Assembly: GCF_021602155.1 (NCBI RefSeq)
Contig: NZ_BQHY01000002.1
Location: 372,001-436,000, forward strand
Source: Pseudomonas parakoreensis
GTDB lineage: Bacteria > Pseudomonadota > Gammaproteobacteria > Pseudomonadales > Pseudomonadaceae
DNA length: 64,000 nucleotides
Reading direction: 5' to 3'
A program made the translations under genes and the position numbers. Of the stretch, positions 1 to 9,301 are shown one piece after another; position 1 is the first letter of the stretch, and each line of letters begins with the position of its first letter. The notes below the pieces were generated by a model, which saw nothing but the letters and a program-made list of their open reading frames with translations, searched no databases and had not been told where the DNA came from.

Positions 1-16
1 ACAATTGTAAAAGCGC

Positions 17-517
17 TTACTTGAGTACGGCGAGTGCTGCGTCGTAGTTCGGCTCTTCAGCGATTTCCTTGACCAGCTCGCTGTGCAGCACGTTGTCGTT
101 CTCGTCCAGAACCACTACGGCACGGGCGGTCAAGCCTTTGAGCGGGCCGTCAGCGATGGCTACGCCGTAGTTTTCGATGAACTCGGCACCGCGCAGGGTC
201 GACAGGTTCTGCACGTTTTCCAGGCCTTCGGCGCCGCAGAAACGGGCCTGGGCGAATGGCAGGTCAGCCGAGATGCACAGCACCACGGTGTTGTTCAGTT
301 CGTTGGCCTGAGCGTTGAACTTGCGTACCGAAGTCGCGCAGGTCGGGGTGTCGACGCTTGGGAAGATGTTCAACACTTTGCGCTTGCCGGCGAAGTCTTT
401 CAGGGTGACGTCGGACAGATTGCCGGCAACCAGGGAAAAGGCTGGCGCCTTGGAACCGGCTTGTGGCAACTGGCCGTTGACTTGAACCGGGTTGCCTTTG
501 AGGGTGACTTGAGCCAT
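17..517 (-). CDS. tpx: Thiol peroxidase (atypical 2-Cys peroxiredoxin)
   Basis: Thioredoxin-dependent peroxidase that reduces hydrogen peroxide and alkyl hydroperoxides. The protein is 166 aa, the normal length for Tpx. The peroxidatic cysteine is Cys60 in [14 protein letters not shown], and a resolving cysteine, Cys94, lies in [13 protein letters not shown]; this spacing defines the Tpx subgroup. The N-terminus ([22 protein letters not shown]) is the usual Tpx beta-hairpin. There is no signal peptide. The start is an ATG preceded by AAGAAGGACT. It stands alone here; the neighbouring gene is divergent across a REP-containing gap. Very confident family call. Confidence 0.96.
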   Translation of the reverse strand: MAQVTLKGNPVQVNGQLPQAGSKAPAFSLVAGNLSDVTLKDFAGKRKVLNIFPSVDTPTCATSVRKFNAQANELNNTVVLCISADLPFAQARFCGAEGLENVQNLSTLRGAEFIENYGVAIADGPLKGLTARAVVVLDENDNVLHSELVKEIAEEPNYDAALAVLK

Positions 518-650
518 GACTTTAGTCCTTCTTAACGTGGTGATTGAGCATGCAAGAGGCCGAAGTTAACCACGAAATTGTCCGACGACCTATGCCCTGA
601 CTGAAAATTGTCAGGGGCCTGCGCAAAAAATTGTATACAACTGCGAATCA

Positions 651-740
651 TGTGGGAGCGAGCTTGCTCGCGAAAGCAATCTGCCAGTCAACGCTATGCT
701 GAATGTGCCGCCGTCTTCGCGAGCAAGCTCGCTCCCACAG
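651..740. repeat. REP/BIME inverted repeat (GTGGGAGCGAGC family)
   Basis: Two long inverted arms, GTGGGAGCGAGCTTGCTCGCGAA and its near-perfect complement, enclose about 40 nt of variable sequence. The same arms recur at 5705-5796. This is the extragenic palindromic pair typical of fluorescent pseudomonads. It occupies most of the 330-base gap between tpx and the YCII gene; I see no gene there. Confidence 0.85.
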
Positions 741-849
741 TGATCTTCACGGATCCTGAGTCTGCATCATTTATTCAGAAGTTCTGTCGATTCGTGAGGT
801 GCCCGTTCGACTAAGCAGTGAATCAACCCCATTCCCTGGAGAAACCACC

Positions 850-1275
850 ATGCGATTCATGATCCTTGTCAAAGCCAGCGCCGACTCCGAAGCCGGCATC
901 ATGCCCAGTGAAGAGCTGATCACTGCCATGGGCAACTTCAACGAAGAACTGGTCAAGGCCGGCGTTCTCATCGACGGCAATGGCCTGCACCCGAGCAGCA
1001 AAGGCACCCGCGTGCATTTCTCCGGCGACAAGCGCACCGTCATCGATGGCCCTTTCATCGAGACCAAGGAGCTGGTGGCCGGCTACTGGATCTGGGAAGT
1101 GAAGTCCAAGGAAGAGGCTATCGAATGGGTCAAGCGCTGCCCCAATCCCATGCCGGGCGATTCCGATATCGAAATCCGCCAGATCTTCTCCGCCGAGGAT
1201 TTCGGTGCCGAGTTCACGCCTGAGGCGCGGGCGCAGGAAGAGCGTGTTCGCGAGCTGGCGAAGAAAAATCTGTAA
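850..1275 (+). CDS. YCII/DGPF-domain protein
   Basis: A 141-aa single-domain protein of the YCII-related family (ferredoxin-like dimeric alpha/beta-barrel fold). The family hallmark is visible as VIDGPFIETKELVAGYWI around residues 66-83. Members are often encoded near ECF sigma factors, and most have no proven reaction. The start was placed at ATG 850 (MRFMILVKAS) rather than an in-frame start 51 nt upstream, because the family begins at the first beta-strand MxFMxLV and GGAGAAACC lies just before it. It is monocistronic. The biochemical role is unknown. Confidence 0.88.
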   Translation: MRFMILVKASADSEAGIMPSEELITAMGNFNEELVKAGVLIDGNGLHPSSKGTRVHFSGDKRTVIDGPFIETKELVAGYWIWEVKSKEEAIEWVKRCPNPMPGDSDIEIRQIFSAEDFGAEFTPEARAQEERVRELAKKNL

Positions 1276-1312
1276 TCCTCTTGGCTTCGGCAGCGCCTAT
1301 AAAGGCCCCAGC

Positions 1313-1984
1313 TTATCTGGACTTGAGCTTCACATACATCTGACGCATGTCATTGGCCCAGCCATCAATCACAGGTTTAACGTCGGAGGCTTTCATTGCC
1401 TGAGTTTCATTTTCCAACGGTTTGCCGGTGCCTTTGCGCACCACCTGCGCCACGACCTTGTTGCTCGCACCGTCGAGGAACACCGCTTCGGTGGCCAGCG
1501 TGGTTTCCTGATCACGGATACCGCTGGCAGTGCTGACGGCTGCCGCCACCAGAGCCACCGGGATCACTTCATAAGCGTGCAGGCCTTCGGTCTTGCTGCT
1601 CACAGCAGTGATGGCCGCACGCACCACAATCACGCCAGGGCCAGGGCCGTTGGCCAACGGCAGATCCTTGCTGATTTCACGCTTGAGCGCCTGATCGTAA
1701 TAGGAGGTGATGCCGTTGAGGGTCTGTTGGGAAATCTTTGCGGTCGGTTGCGGCTTTGGATAGAGCTGGGTTGGCTCGATGTACACGCTGGTGAACTTGC
1801 TGATATCCACTTTCGGATCAATCCAGCGCATCACCTCGGCACCGGACGGCGACTTGGCCTCCTTGAGCTGGCTGTAGTCCTTGAGAAAGCCGGAATACTC
1901 ATCGGGAGCGACGGTTTTGCTGGAGCAACCCACCACGCCAAGGGTGGCAATGCAGAGGGTGCCCATCATTACTGCTAGCTTCAT
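1313..1984 (-). CDS. DUF3313-type lipoprotein
   Basis: A 223-aa secreted lipoprotein. Residues 1-20 form a lipoprotein signal peptide with a lipobox ending at Cys20 (ATLGVVGCSS). The mature part begins with a short helical linker (DEYSGFLKDYSQL) followed by IDPKVDISKFTSVYIEPTQLYP, the start of the DUF3313 family pattern seen in many Pseudomonas lipoproteins. A good Shine-Dalgarno (CAGGAGTT) precedes the ATG. It is probably anchored in the outer membrane. Function unknown. Convergent with the YCII gene. Confidence 0.8.
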   Translation of the reverse strand: MKLAVMMGTLCIATLGVVGCSSKTVAPDEYSGFLKDYSQLKEAKSPSGAEVMRWIDPKVDISKFTSVYIEPTQLYPKPQPTAKISQQTLNGITSYYDQALKREISKDLPLANGPGPGVIVVRAAITAVSSKTEGLHAYEVIPVALVAAAVSTASGIRDQETTLATEAVFLDGASNKVVAQVVRKGTGKPLENETQAMKASDVKPVIDGWANDMRQMYVKLKSR

Positions 1985-2245
1985 GCTGTAACTCCTGTCA
2001 GAAGGCCTGAATGTATTGCGTAGGGGGAGTTACAGGTATAGCTAAAACCCAGCCGATTGCGTCGCGAAACCACAAAATTTATAGGAGACCCCGCGCGGCC
2101 TGACATACCTCACTTGAGCCACAGTTGCAGATTCCATTTAAGAAATCGAACAAGATGAACATGGGAGATCCGGCGCTGAAGAGAACGGGTCAGGAATGAC
2201 AAGGCCCGCTCCCACAGGGTCAGTATTGATTTCAAGCGCCGTGTG

Positions 2246-3220
2246 TCACCAGGAAGACGTCGCCCCGCTCTTCAACGCCATCTCCCGGCGACTGTTGGCG
2301 CGCATCGCCTTGATCAGCGACACCGAGCCCACCAGCAGAATCGCTGCGCCAAACAGGAAGTCGATGTTGTACAGCTGGAAGTCCTGCACCGGTCCCACCA
2401 GCAGCACGCGCACCACGGCAATCGCCACCAGCGTAGCGAGGAAGTCGATCCCCGGTTCGTCGCGATAGAACACGTGCAGCAGCGGCAGGCACAGCACCAG
2501 CAGCAACAACAGCACCACAACCTTGAACGAGCCTTTGCGCTCGACGCTGAACGCGCATTCGTGCGGGCCGTAGGCCTTGTAGTCCTCGTCGCGGATCATC
2601 GAGTTTTTCTCGTTGATGTACTCGACGCGGTTGTATTTCTGAATCGGTGTGAAGGTGTTGGACAGGTCCATCAGCGTGGTGATGTTCTTGAAGCGCAGGT
2701 CGATGCGCTCGCTGCCCTTGAGGTAATACAGCACCGGTTTGTAGCCGTAACGATAGGTGTCGAACGGAAAGTCGGTGACCTGACCCTGCACGCCGATTGG
2801 CCGTGGTTCAAGCTCGGCGTAGGCGCTTTTGGTCGGTGAGGCGAGGTTGCGGTTCAGCGGCTGAACCTTGACCTGTTCGAGGAAGATCGGCGTGACGCCG
2901 TACGACCACTGTAACGGTTCGAGGCGCAGACGCAGTTCGTTGCGACCCAGATCGTAGCGGTTAAAGGTGCGTTCGGAGACCACCAGCGAGCCACTGAGCA
3001 TGAACTCGCCGCGCAGGTTGTTGGTGACGCGCAGGGTCAGTTGATCCTTGCCCAACAGCGCCGCTTCGGTGGACGGCGGCGTGCCGCACCACGCGGTGCT
3101 TTCACCGGCGGCGCCCAACTGGCCGTCGCGGTTTTCCTTGAACACATAGAAGTAACTGGCCCACAGCGTCAGCATCAACAGCAACGCCGTGAGGCCCAAA
3201 ATCTTTTTGCCCGCACTCAC
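2246..3220 (-). CDS. Membrane protein of unknown function (possibly DUF4436-like)
   Basis: A 324-aa inner-membrane protein that I do not firmly recognise. It has one hydrophobic segment near the N-terminus (about residues 7-25). A large soluble, beta-rich, presumably periplasmic part follows and contains FPFDTYRYGYKPVLYYL. Three hydrophobic segments lie close to the C-terminus (about residues 230-310). This layout recalls DUF4436-type proteins, but that is only a suggestion. The GTG at 3220 was chosen because AGGGAG lies 8 nt upstream; an in-frame TTG at 3286 has no ribosome-binding site. Single gene, no informative neighbours. Confidence 0.65.
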   Translation of the reverse strand: MSAGKKILGLTALLLMLTLWASYFYVFKENRDGQLGAAGESTAWCGTPPSTEAALLGKDQLTLRVTNNLRGEFMLSGSLVVSERTFNRYDLGRNELRLRLEPLQWSYGVTPIFLEQVKVQPLNRNLASPTKSAYAELEPRPIGVQGQVTDFPFDTYRYGYKPVLYYLKGSERIDLRFKNITTLMDLSNTFTPIQKYNRVEYINEKNSMIRDEDYKAYGPHECAFSVERKGSFKVVVLLLLLVLCLPLLHVFYRDEPGIDFLATLVAIAVVRVLLVGPVQDFQLYNIDFLFGAAILLVGSVSLIKAMRANSRREMALKSGATSSW

Positions 3221-3369
3221 TACCCAGACTCCCTTCTTCGTTCCGTCGTCCAGCCGAAAACCCGCTGGCGACGGCGACTCTACCAAAAGGCCAGCATCGA
3301 CCCAAGGGAAAATCCGGGAATGGTGCGGGGTGTAAGGGTTTCCCCTGTATAGCAGGGGCCGCTAGACAA

Positions 3370-3504
3370 TTGTGGTGAGGGGATTTATCCCCGACCGGCT
3401 GCGCAGCGGCCGCAGAACCAGCCAACAGGTTTTAGCTGAAGAAATGCTTCGGCAGATTTTAGGTCTGCTTCGCAGCCCATCGGGGATAAATCCCCTCACC
3501 ACAA
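3370..3504. repeat. Inverted repeat, TTGTGGTGAGGGGATTTATCCCC family
   Basis: Outer arms TTGTGGTGAGGGGATTTATC and GATAAATCCCCTCACCACAA are exact complements and flank about 95 nt of variable sequence. It differs from the two other REP families in this window. It lies in the gap between the membrane-protein gene and the DUF934 gene and could act as a transcript-end hairpin. Confidence 0.8.
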
Positions 3505-3527
3505 AGTATCTATCAAGCAATGGATAT

Positions 3528-4007
3528 TCAGCGTCTGCGGAACAGCGGGCGCGGCTCGATCACCGAGCGGCCGTACAGCACGCTCATCCCCGCCAGTCCT
3601 TTCAGGGCATCTTCGGCCGACTTGTCCTCGCGCACCGCAAAACTGTCGAACCCGCACTGACGCATATGGCTGAGCTGGTCACGCAATACATCGCCAATCG
3701 CCCGCAACTCACCGCTCCAGCCAAACCGGCTGCGCAGCAGATAGGCCTGACTGTAGGCGCGACCATCGCGAAAGCTCGGGAAATCCAGGGCAATCAGCGG
3801 CAGCGAAGCCAGCCACGGCACCACGCTATCAACGTCGTCGTCCGGCCCCAGCCACACCGCGTGGGTCGACGGCGATTGCAGCCAGTGCGCCAGCGGCAGG
3901 ATCAGCAATCCTTGCGGCCTGCCCTGCTCCGGCTCGCGGATCAGCGTCCACGGATCATCCTCGACCTGCCGCGCCACACCCTGCTCCAGCCGCAGCAGAT
4001 TGTTCAT
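3528..4007 (-). CDS. DUF934 protein, partner of the sulfite/nitrite reductase
   Basis: A 159-aa protein of the DUF934 family, which is regularly encoded directly downstream of ferredoxin-type sulfite/nitrite reductase genes in proteobacteria. The conserved LIALDFPSFRDGRAYSQAYL stretch around residues 90-110 and the DVLRDQLSHMRQCGFDSFAV stretch are visible. Its ATG overlaps the reductase stop codon by 4 bp (ATGA), so the two are translationally coupled. Its biochemical role is not established; association with sulfur or nitrogen assimilation is inferred from context. The upstream gene carries a nonsense codon, which may reduce its expression through polarity. Confidence 0.85.
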   Translation of the reverse strand: MNNLLRLEQGVARQVEDDPWTLIREPEQGRPQGLLILPLAHWLQSPSTHAVWLGPDDDVDSVVPWLASLPLIALDFPSFRDGRAYSQAYLLRSRFGWSGELRAIGDVLRDQLSHMRQCGFDSFAVREDKSAEDALKGLAGMSVLYGRSVIEPRPLFRRR

Positions 4008-5677
4008 GCCGAGACCTCCAGCATTTTCGGGTAGACCCGCTCCTTGAACGGCTCCAGGCCAATGCGCGCCACGGTGTCGACAAACAGTTCCTCGCTTTCG
4101 CGGTAACGCACGAAGGTGCCGATGATCCGCTCGATCACCAGCGGCACCTCAGCCGCGCTGAAGGACGGGCCGATGACTTTGCCCAATGCGCTGTGTTTGC
4201 CCTGCGCGCCGCCGAGGGTGATCTGGTACCACTCGCTGCCGTTCTTATCGACGCCGAGGATGCCGATATTGCCAATGTGGTGGTGGCCGCAGGCGTTCAT
4301 GCAGCCGGAGATGTTCAGGCTGATGTCACCCAGATCGTGCAGGTAATCGAGGTTGGCGAAACGCGCCTGAATCGCCTGGGCAATCGGGATCGACTTGGCG
4401 TTGGCCAGCGCACAGAAATCCCCACCCGGGCAGGCGATGATGTCGGTCAGCAGGCCGACATTGGCGCTGCCCAGCTTGTGTTCGCAGGCCAGTTGCCAGA
4501 GCGCATACAGTTCAGACTTCTGCACATCGGGCAGAACGATATTCTGTTCGTGGGCAATGCGGATCTCGCCGAAGCCGAAACGCTCCGCCCAGTCGGCCAC
4601 CGCCAGCATCTGCAACCCGGTGACATCCCCCGGGGGCGCACTCAGGCCGGGTTTGGTCGACAGCACTACGCTGGTGTAACCCGCTTTCTTGTGCGGCTGC
4701 ACATTGCGCGCAACCCAGCGAGCGAACGCCGGGCTTTCGGCCAGACGCGTGCCGAAATCCAGATCGGTATCGGCCAGGGTGTGATAGATCGGCGGCACGA
4801 AGGCACTGGCGACTCGCGCATATTCAGCCTCGGTCAACTGCGCCGGGCCGTCCTTGAGGTGTTGCCATTCTTCCTCGACCTCTTTGGCGAACGCCTCGAT
4901 GCCCAGCGCCTTGACCAGAATCTTGATCCGCGCCTTGTACTTGTTGTCGCGCCGGCCGTGGCGGTTGTAGACCCGCAGGATCGCCTCGACGTAGGACAGC
5001 AGATGCTGCCACGGCAAACCTTCGCGGATCTGCACACCGAGAATCGGCGTGCGCCCCAACCCGCCACCGACGATCACACGCAACAGCATTTGCCCGTCGC
5101 GCCCCGGATAAAGATAGAGGCCGATGTCATGCATCATGATCGCCGCGCGATCCTGTTTTGCCGAGCAGATGGCGATCTTGAACTTGCGTGGCAGGAAGAG
5201 GAATTCCGGGTTGATCGTCGACCATTACCGGAGGATTTCTGCCAGCGGGCGCGGATCGATCAGCTCGTCCGCCGCGACCCCGGCGAAGGCTTCGGTGGTG
5301 ATGTTGCGCACACAGTTGCCGGAGGTCTGGATCGCATGCATGTTGACCTGCGCCAGACGTTCAAGGATGTCCGGCACCTGCGCCAGTTCGATCCAGTTGA
5401 ATTGCAGGTTCTGCCGCGTGGTGAAGTGGCCGTAACCGCGATCGTAGTCGGCGGCGATGCTCGCCAGCGTGCGCATCTGCTCGGCACTCAGGGTGCCGTA
5501 GGGAATCGCCACCCGCAGCATGTACGCGTGCTTCTGCAGGTAGAGGCCGTTTTGCAGGCGCAGCGGCAAGAACTCCTCTTCGCTCAATTCACCGGCCATG
5601 AAGCGCTCGACCTGATCGCGAAACTGCGCAACGCGCTCGAACACCAATGCGCGGTCGTAATCGTCGTATTGATACAT
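4004..5677 (-). pseudogene. Sulfite/nitrite reductase hemoprotein (CysI/NirA type), interrupted by an in-frame TAA
   Basis: A siroheme/[4Fe-4S] reductase that would reduce sulfite to sulfide, or nitrite to ammonia, in the cytoplasm. Reading from ATG 5677 (MYQYDDYDRA) gives about 557 codons, the family length. Codon 151 is TAA (5225-5227) between ...PLAEILR and WSTINPEFLFLPRKF, where relatives have Gln. The frame continues unbroken on both sides, so this is one C-to-T change (CAA to TAA), not a frameshift. The cluster-ligand cysteines CPGGDFC and SGCMNACGHHH are intact downstream of the stop. Next to DUF934 and a ccoN-like gene it resembles the P. aeruginosa PA4129-PA4134 region (from memory) rather than the main cysI. 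A sequencing error is possible. Confidence 0.85.
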
Positions 5678-5704
5678 GTGCCTGCCCCACCTCATCAATT
5701 AATT

Positions 5705-5796
5705 CTGTGGGAGCGAGCCTGCTCGCGAATGCGGTGTGTCAGGCAACTGCATTGTTGGCTGACACACCGCATTCGCGAGCAGGCTCGCTCCCACAG
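5705..5796. repeat. REP/BIME inverted repeat (GTGGGAGCGAGC family)
   Basis: Arms of about 40 nt each, beginning CTGTGGGAGCGAGCCTGCTC and ending in its complement, with a short centre; this is one of the longest perfect hairpins in the window. It lies between the divergent reductase and ccoN genes (343-base gap). The remaining bases hold no ORF and presumably the two promoters. Confidence 0.88.
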
Positions 5797-6021
5797 TTTT
5801 CGTAAAGGCACTATGGACGAGCAGCGCAGCACGCAACAGATTCACCTGAAACGATAAAAACCGTATCAGGACGCGGCAGAACGCCGCAGGCAGCACTCCA
5901 ATCTGATCCGCACAAATGAAATATTCCTGAGCCTGTTTTGTTTCTGGCGGTATTCCTACAGTGCAGCTCGTGCCAGACCAGGGTGGCCTGGCAAGACTTT
6001 GCAACCGTGGAAGAACTGACC

Positions 6022-7449
6022 ATGAGCACAGCAACAATCGGACAGGCTTATAACTACAAGGTCGTCCGCCAATTCGTTATCGCGACGGTGTTCTGGGGTG
6101 TCGTCGGCATGGCGATGGGGGTATGGATCGCCTCGCAACTGGTGTGGCCGGACATGAACCTCGACCTGCCCTGGACCACCTTCGGCCGCTTGCGGCCATT
6201 GCACACCAGCCTGGTGATTTTCGGTTTCGCCGGCAGCGCGCAATTCGCCGCCAGTTACTACGCGGTGCAGCGTACCTGCCAGGTGCGGCTGTATTCGGAC
6301 AAGCTCGCCGCCTTCACGTTCTGGGGCTGGCAATCGGTGATCGTGATCATGCTGATCACCCTGCCGCTGGGCTACACCACCACCAAGGAATACGCCGAGA
6401 TCGAATTCTCCGGCGCGGTGTGGATGGCGGTGGTCTGGGTGGCGTATGCCATCGTGTTTTTCACCACCGTGGTGCAGCGCAAGACCAAACACATCTACGT
6501 CGGCAACTGGTTTTTCGGCGCGTTCATTCTGGTGATCGCCATGCTGCACGTGGTCAATCACCTGTCGATTCCGGTGGACTGGTTCAAGTCCTATCCGGTG
6601 TATTCCGGGGCCACCGATGCCATGGTGCAGTGGTGGTACGGGCATAACGCGGTGGGGTTCTTCCTGACCACCGGCTTCCTCGGAATGATGTATTACTTCG
6701 TGCCGAAACAGGTCAATCGCCCGGTGTATTCCTACCGGCTATCGATCGTGCATTTCTGGGCACTGATCACCCTGTACATCTGGGCCGGCCCGCACCACTT
6801 GCACTACACCGCGCTGCCGGACTGGGCGCAGTCGCTGGGCATGGCGATGTCGCTGATCCTGCTGGCGCCGAGTTGGGGCGGGATGATCAACGGCATGATG
6901 ACCCTCTCGGGCGCCTGGCATAAGTTGCGCACCGACCCGATCCTGCGCTTTCTGGTGCTGTCACTGGCGTTCTACGGCATGTCGACGTTCGAAGGCCCGA
7001 TGATGGCGATCAAGACCGTCAACGCCCTCTCCCACTACACCGACTGGACGATCGGCCACGTTCACGCCGGGGCGCTGGGCTGGGTGGCGATGATCACCTT
7101 CGGCGCGACCTACCACATGGTGCCGAAGGTTTTTGGCCGCGAGCAGATGTACAGCACACCGCTGATCAACCTGCACTTCTGGCTGGCGACCATCGGTACG
7201 GTGCTGTACATCGCCTCAATGTGGGTCAACGGCATCACTCAGGGCCTGATGTGGCGGGCAGTCAACGAGGACGGCACGCTGACCTACTCGTTTGTCGAGG
7301 CGCTGCAGGCCAGTCATCCGGGCTTCATCGTGCGCTTTGCCGGCGGGGTGTTCTTCCTCAGCGGCATGCTGCTGATGGCCTACAACGTCTGGCGCACGGT
7401 GCGGGTCGCCGACGTGGCGCTGGCGCGCAGTCAGGCGCAGATTGCCTGA
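6022..7449 (+). CDS. ccoN: cbb3-type cytochrome c oxidase catalytic subunit I (orphan CcoN4-like)
   Basis: A 475-aa heme-copper oxidase subunit with twelve hydrophobic segments. The heme and CuB histidines are visible: [12 protein letters not shown] early, [11 protein letters not shown] and [10 protein letters not shown] in the middle, and the pair in [20 protein letters not shown]. The length is normal for CcoN. No CcoO or CcoP follows; only a 72-aa CcoQ-like gene does. It is therefore an orphan N subunit that must assemble with O/P subunits encoded elsewhere, as P. aeruginosa CcoN4 does. There, orphan N subunits give oxidase isoforms with altered cyanide tolerance (literature from memory). 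The start was set at ATG 6022 ([18 protein letters not shown]), the family start; an upstream in-frame start adds a non-conserved leader. Confidence 0.92.
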   Translation: MSTATIGQAYNYKVVRQFVIATVFWGVVGMAMGVWIASQLVWPDMNLDLPWTTFGRLRPLHTSLVIFGFAGSAQFAASYYAVQRTCQVRLYSDKLAAFTFWGWQSVIVIMLITLPLGYTTTKEYAEIEFSGAVWMAVVWVAYAIVFFTTVVQRKTKHIYVGNWFFGAFILVIAMLHVVNHLSIPVDWFKSYPVYSGATDAMVQWWYGHNAVGFFLTTGFLGMMYYFVPKQVNRPVYSYRLSIVHFWALITLYIWAGPHHLHYTALPDWAQSLGMAMSLILLAPSWGGMINGMMTLSGAWHKLRTDPILRFLVLSLAFYGMSTFEGPMMAIKTVNALSHYTDWTIGHVHAGALGWVAMITFGATYHMVPKVFGREQMYSTPLINLHFWLATIGTVLYIASMWVNGITQGLMWRAVNEDGTLTYSFVEALQASHPGFIVRFAGGVFFLSGMLLMAYNVWRTVRVADVALARSQAQIA

Positions 7450-7467
7450 GGCCGGGAGCTGAAGAGA

Positions 7468-7686
7468 ATGGATATTTTCTTGAATGTGCTGGGCGTGGTG
7501 TTTCTGTGGCTGGCGGTGGAGTACTGCCTGCGCCACCAGACGGCGGAAAGCCTCGACGATGCGAGCATGGTGCCATTTGCCGATGATCCGGAGGTGGCAC
7601 GGCGGGTGGAACTGGCGACCGGAAAACCCGTGAAAGCGGTGGCGCCGGAAGAGGCGAAACCGGGCTGGATCAACCTCGACATGTAA
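7468..7686 (+). CDS. Small CcoQ-like membrane protein
   Basis: A 72-aa protein with one N-terminal hydrophobic helix (IFLNVLGVVFLWLAVEYCL) followed by an acidic soluble tail ending PGWINLDM. It starts 18 nt after ccoN, so the two form one transcript. Position, size and topology fit the CcoQ4-like product that accompanies orphan ccoN4 genes. CcoQ proteins stabilise the cbb3 complex. Sequence similarity to classical CcoQ is weak by eye, so the assignment rests mainly on context. Confidence 0.75.
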   Translation: MDIFLNVLGVVFLWLAVEYCLRHQTAESLDDASMVPFADDPEVARRVELATGKPVKAVAPEEAKPGWINLDM

Positions 7687-7698
7687 TCCCCGCCCCGT

Positions 7699-7783
7699 GT
7701 AGGAGCTGCCGAAGGCTGCGATCTTTTGATTTTGATTTTCTAAAAACAAGATCAAAAGATCGCAGCCTTCGGCAGCTCCTACA
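7699..7783. repeat. REP inverted repeat (TGTAGGAGCTGCC family)
   Basis: Arms TGTAGGAGCTGCCGAAGGCTGCGATCTTTTGAT and its complement surround a short AT-rich loop. Near-identical elements occur at 27276-27354 and 30516-30602. It lies between the convergent ccoQ-like and 163-aa genes and probably doubles as a two-way transcript end. Confidence 0.88.
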
Positions 7784-7797
7784 GGGTTTGTGGCGGG

Positions 7798-8289
7798 TCA
7801 GGCGCGATCGCGGGGAATCAGGCTCTGCAACTGCTGCGCGAGAAAGTCTGCATCAAACACAAAGGTGTCCGGATCCTTCAGGCCATTGGTCTTGCGCCAC
7901 TGCCACTCGCCGCTCGGTAATCCCACCAGCGAAATGCTGCCATAGCGCGCCGCCGTCAGGCCCATCACCGCCAGAGAAATCTGCCCAGCGCTGCCCATCA
8001 CGTCCGGCACGAATTCCACCATTTTGCCGGCAATCACGATGCTCAGTTTCTCGGTCTTGAAGGTCGAGGTTTCTACCGGCGTGCTCGGCCCGAATGCGAC
8101 GTAAGCTTCGCGGCTCACCTCCAGCAGGCTCGGTGCCTGCACCGGTTCCAGCCATTGCTGGATCTGGCCGAACAGTTCGGTGATGCGGCAGGCCCACGCC
8201 TGCGACTGGGTTTCGAATAATTGCTTCTTGTGCGCTTCACTCTCGGCATAGTGACGAAGCATTTCGCCCAGTTGTTGTACGTCGTTCAT
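7798..8289 (-). CDS. Conserved hypothetical protein
   Basis: A 163-aa soluble protein that I do not recognise. It starts MNDVQQLGEMLRHYAESE, a charged helical N-terminus, and continues into a mixed alpha/beta region with KTEKLSIVIAGKMVEFVPDV. No signal peptide or membrane segment. The start at 8289 is supported by GAGGAA 8 nt upstream; a longer in-frame ORF reaching 8523 runs into the neighbour's promoter region and has no ribosome-binding site. Divergent from the racemase gene. Function unknown. Confidence 0.7.
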   Translation of the reverse strand: MNDVQQLGEMLRHYAESEAHKKQLFETQSQAWACRITELFGQIQQWLEPVQAPSLLEVSREAYVAFGPSTPVETSTFKTEKLSIVIAGKMVEFVPDVMGSAGQISLAVMGLTAARYGSISLVGLPSGEWQWRKTNGLKDPDTFVFDADFLAQQLQSLIPRDRA

Positions 8290-8494
8290 CGGTACGTTCC
8301 TCGGGGAGAGCCTGCGAGAGTCGATAGTGACAGATCGAGGCGCCGGCGTACGTTTAACCTCGAACGCCGACACCGTGACACTTGGCAAATGGATCAACGG
8401 TACAGTTGCTTTGTACTGGCATCCGTCGTGCAACCGATGGACACTCGGCCGGAGCCCGACTTTTCCAATACGGGCCATTGAACGAGGAACTTCA

Positions 8495-9187
8495 ATGCGT
8501 ACCATCGGCTTGATCGGCGGCATGAGCTGGGAATCCAGCGCTGAATATTATCGACTCATCAATCAACAGGTCCGCGACCGCCTCGGCCCGCTGCGCTCGG
8601 CGCAAATCCTGATGTACAGCGTCGACTTCGGTCCGGTCGAACAGGCCCAGCATGCCGGGCGCTGGGACGATGCGGCGGCGATTCTAGTGGATGCTGCCCG
8701 CAGGCTGCAGGCCGGCGGCGCCGAATGCGTGGTGCTGTGTACCAACACCATGCACAAGGTCGCGGCGCAGATTCAGGCAGCGATCAGTATTCCGTTCCTG
8801 CACATTGCCGAACCGGCAGCGCAGGCCGCCCTGAATATTGATGCGCACACGGTGGGCCTGCTCGGCACGGCGTTTACCATGGAGCAGGACTTTCTCAAGC
8901 AGCGGCTGATTGCGCAGGGTCTGACGGTACTGGTGCCGGACGACGTCGAGCGCAAGGACGTGCACCGGATCATCTACGACGAATTGTGCGTCGGGGTGAT
9001 CAGTGACGAATCACGCAAAATCTATCAGCGAGTGATCGAATCGCTGACCGCGCGCGGTGCCCAGGCGATCATCCTCGGCTGCACGGAAATCGGTCTGCTG
9101 GTCAAACCCGAACACAGCGCCCTGCCCCTGCTCGACACCACAGAACTGCATGCGCAGGCGGCGGTGGCATTCGCGCTGGGCGACTGA
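8495..9187 (+). CDS. Aspartate/glutamate racemase family protein
   Basis: A 230-aa PLP-independent amino-acid racemase of the Asp/Glu/hydantoin racemase superfamily (YgeA/RacX branch). The two catalytic cysteines sit in VVLCTNTMHK (about residue 82) and ILGCTEIGLL (about residue 193). The N-terminal GLIGGMSWESSAEYYRLIN is the usual signature of this branch. It interconverts L- and D-amino acids in the cytoplasm; substrate specificity cannot be read from sequence. The start is ATG 8495 with GAGGAAC upstream. Monocistronic, followed by a REP. Confidence 0.92.
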   Translation: MRTIGLIGGMSWESSAEYYRLINQQVRDRLGPLRSAQILMYSVDFGPVEQAQHAGRWDDAAAILVDAARRLQAGGAECVVLCTNTMHKVAAQIQAAISIPFLHIAEPAAQAALNIDAHTVGLLGTAFTMEQDFLKQRLIAQGLTVLVPDDVERKDVHRIIYDELCVGVISDESRKIYQRVIESLTARGAQAIILGCTEIGLLVKPEHSALPLLDTTELHAQAAVAFALGD

Positions 9188-9199
9188 CTCGCGCAAAAC

Positions 9200-9291
9200 C
9201 TGTGGCAGCGTGCCTTGCCCGCGAAGAACGATGACGCGTAATACCTGAAAAACCGCGGTGAGTTCTTCGCGGGCAAGCCACGCGCCCACAG
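9200..9291. repeat. REP-like inverted repeat, diverged
   Basis: Arms CTGTGGCAGCGTGCCTTGCCCGCGAAGAA and TTCTTCGCGGGCAAGCCACGCGCCCACAG are imperfect complements. It is a related but diverged member of the GTGGGAGCGAGC class, placed between the convergent racemase and GNAT genes. Confidence 0.75.
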
Positions 9292-9301
9292 GATTTTTGG
9301 C

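Noticed and set aside
4193-5857. 554-codon open frame on the plus strand opposite the reductase gene
   Set aside because: It is a GC-rich shadow: composition is Arg/Gln/Val-rich without family motifs, and it lies wholly antisense to a recognisable enzyme.
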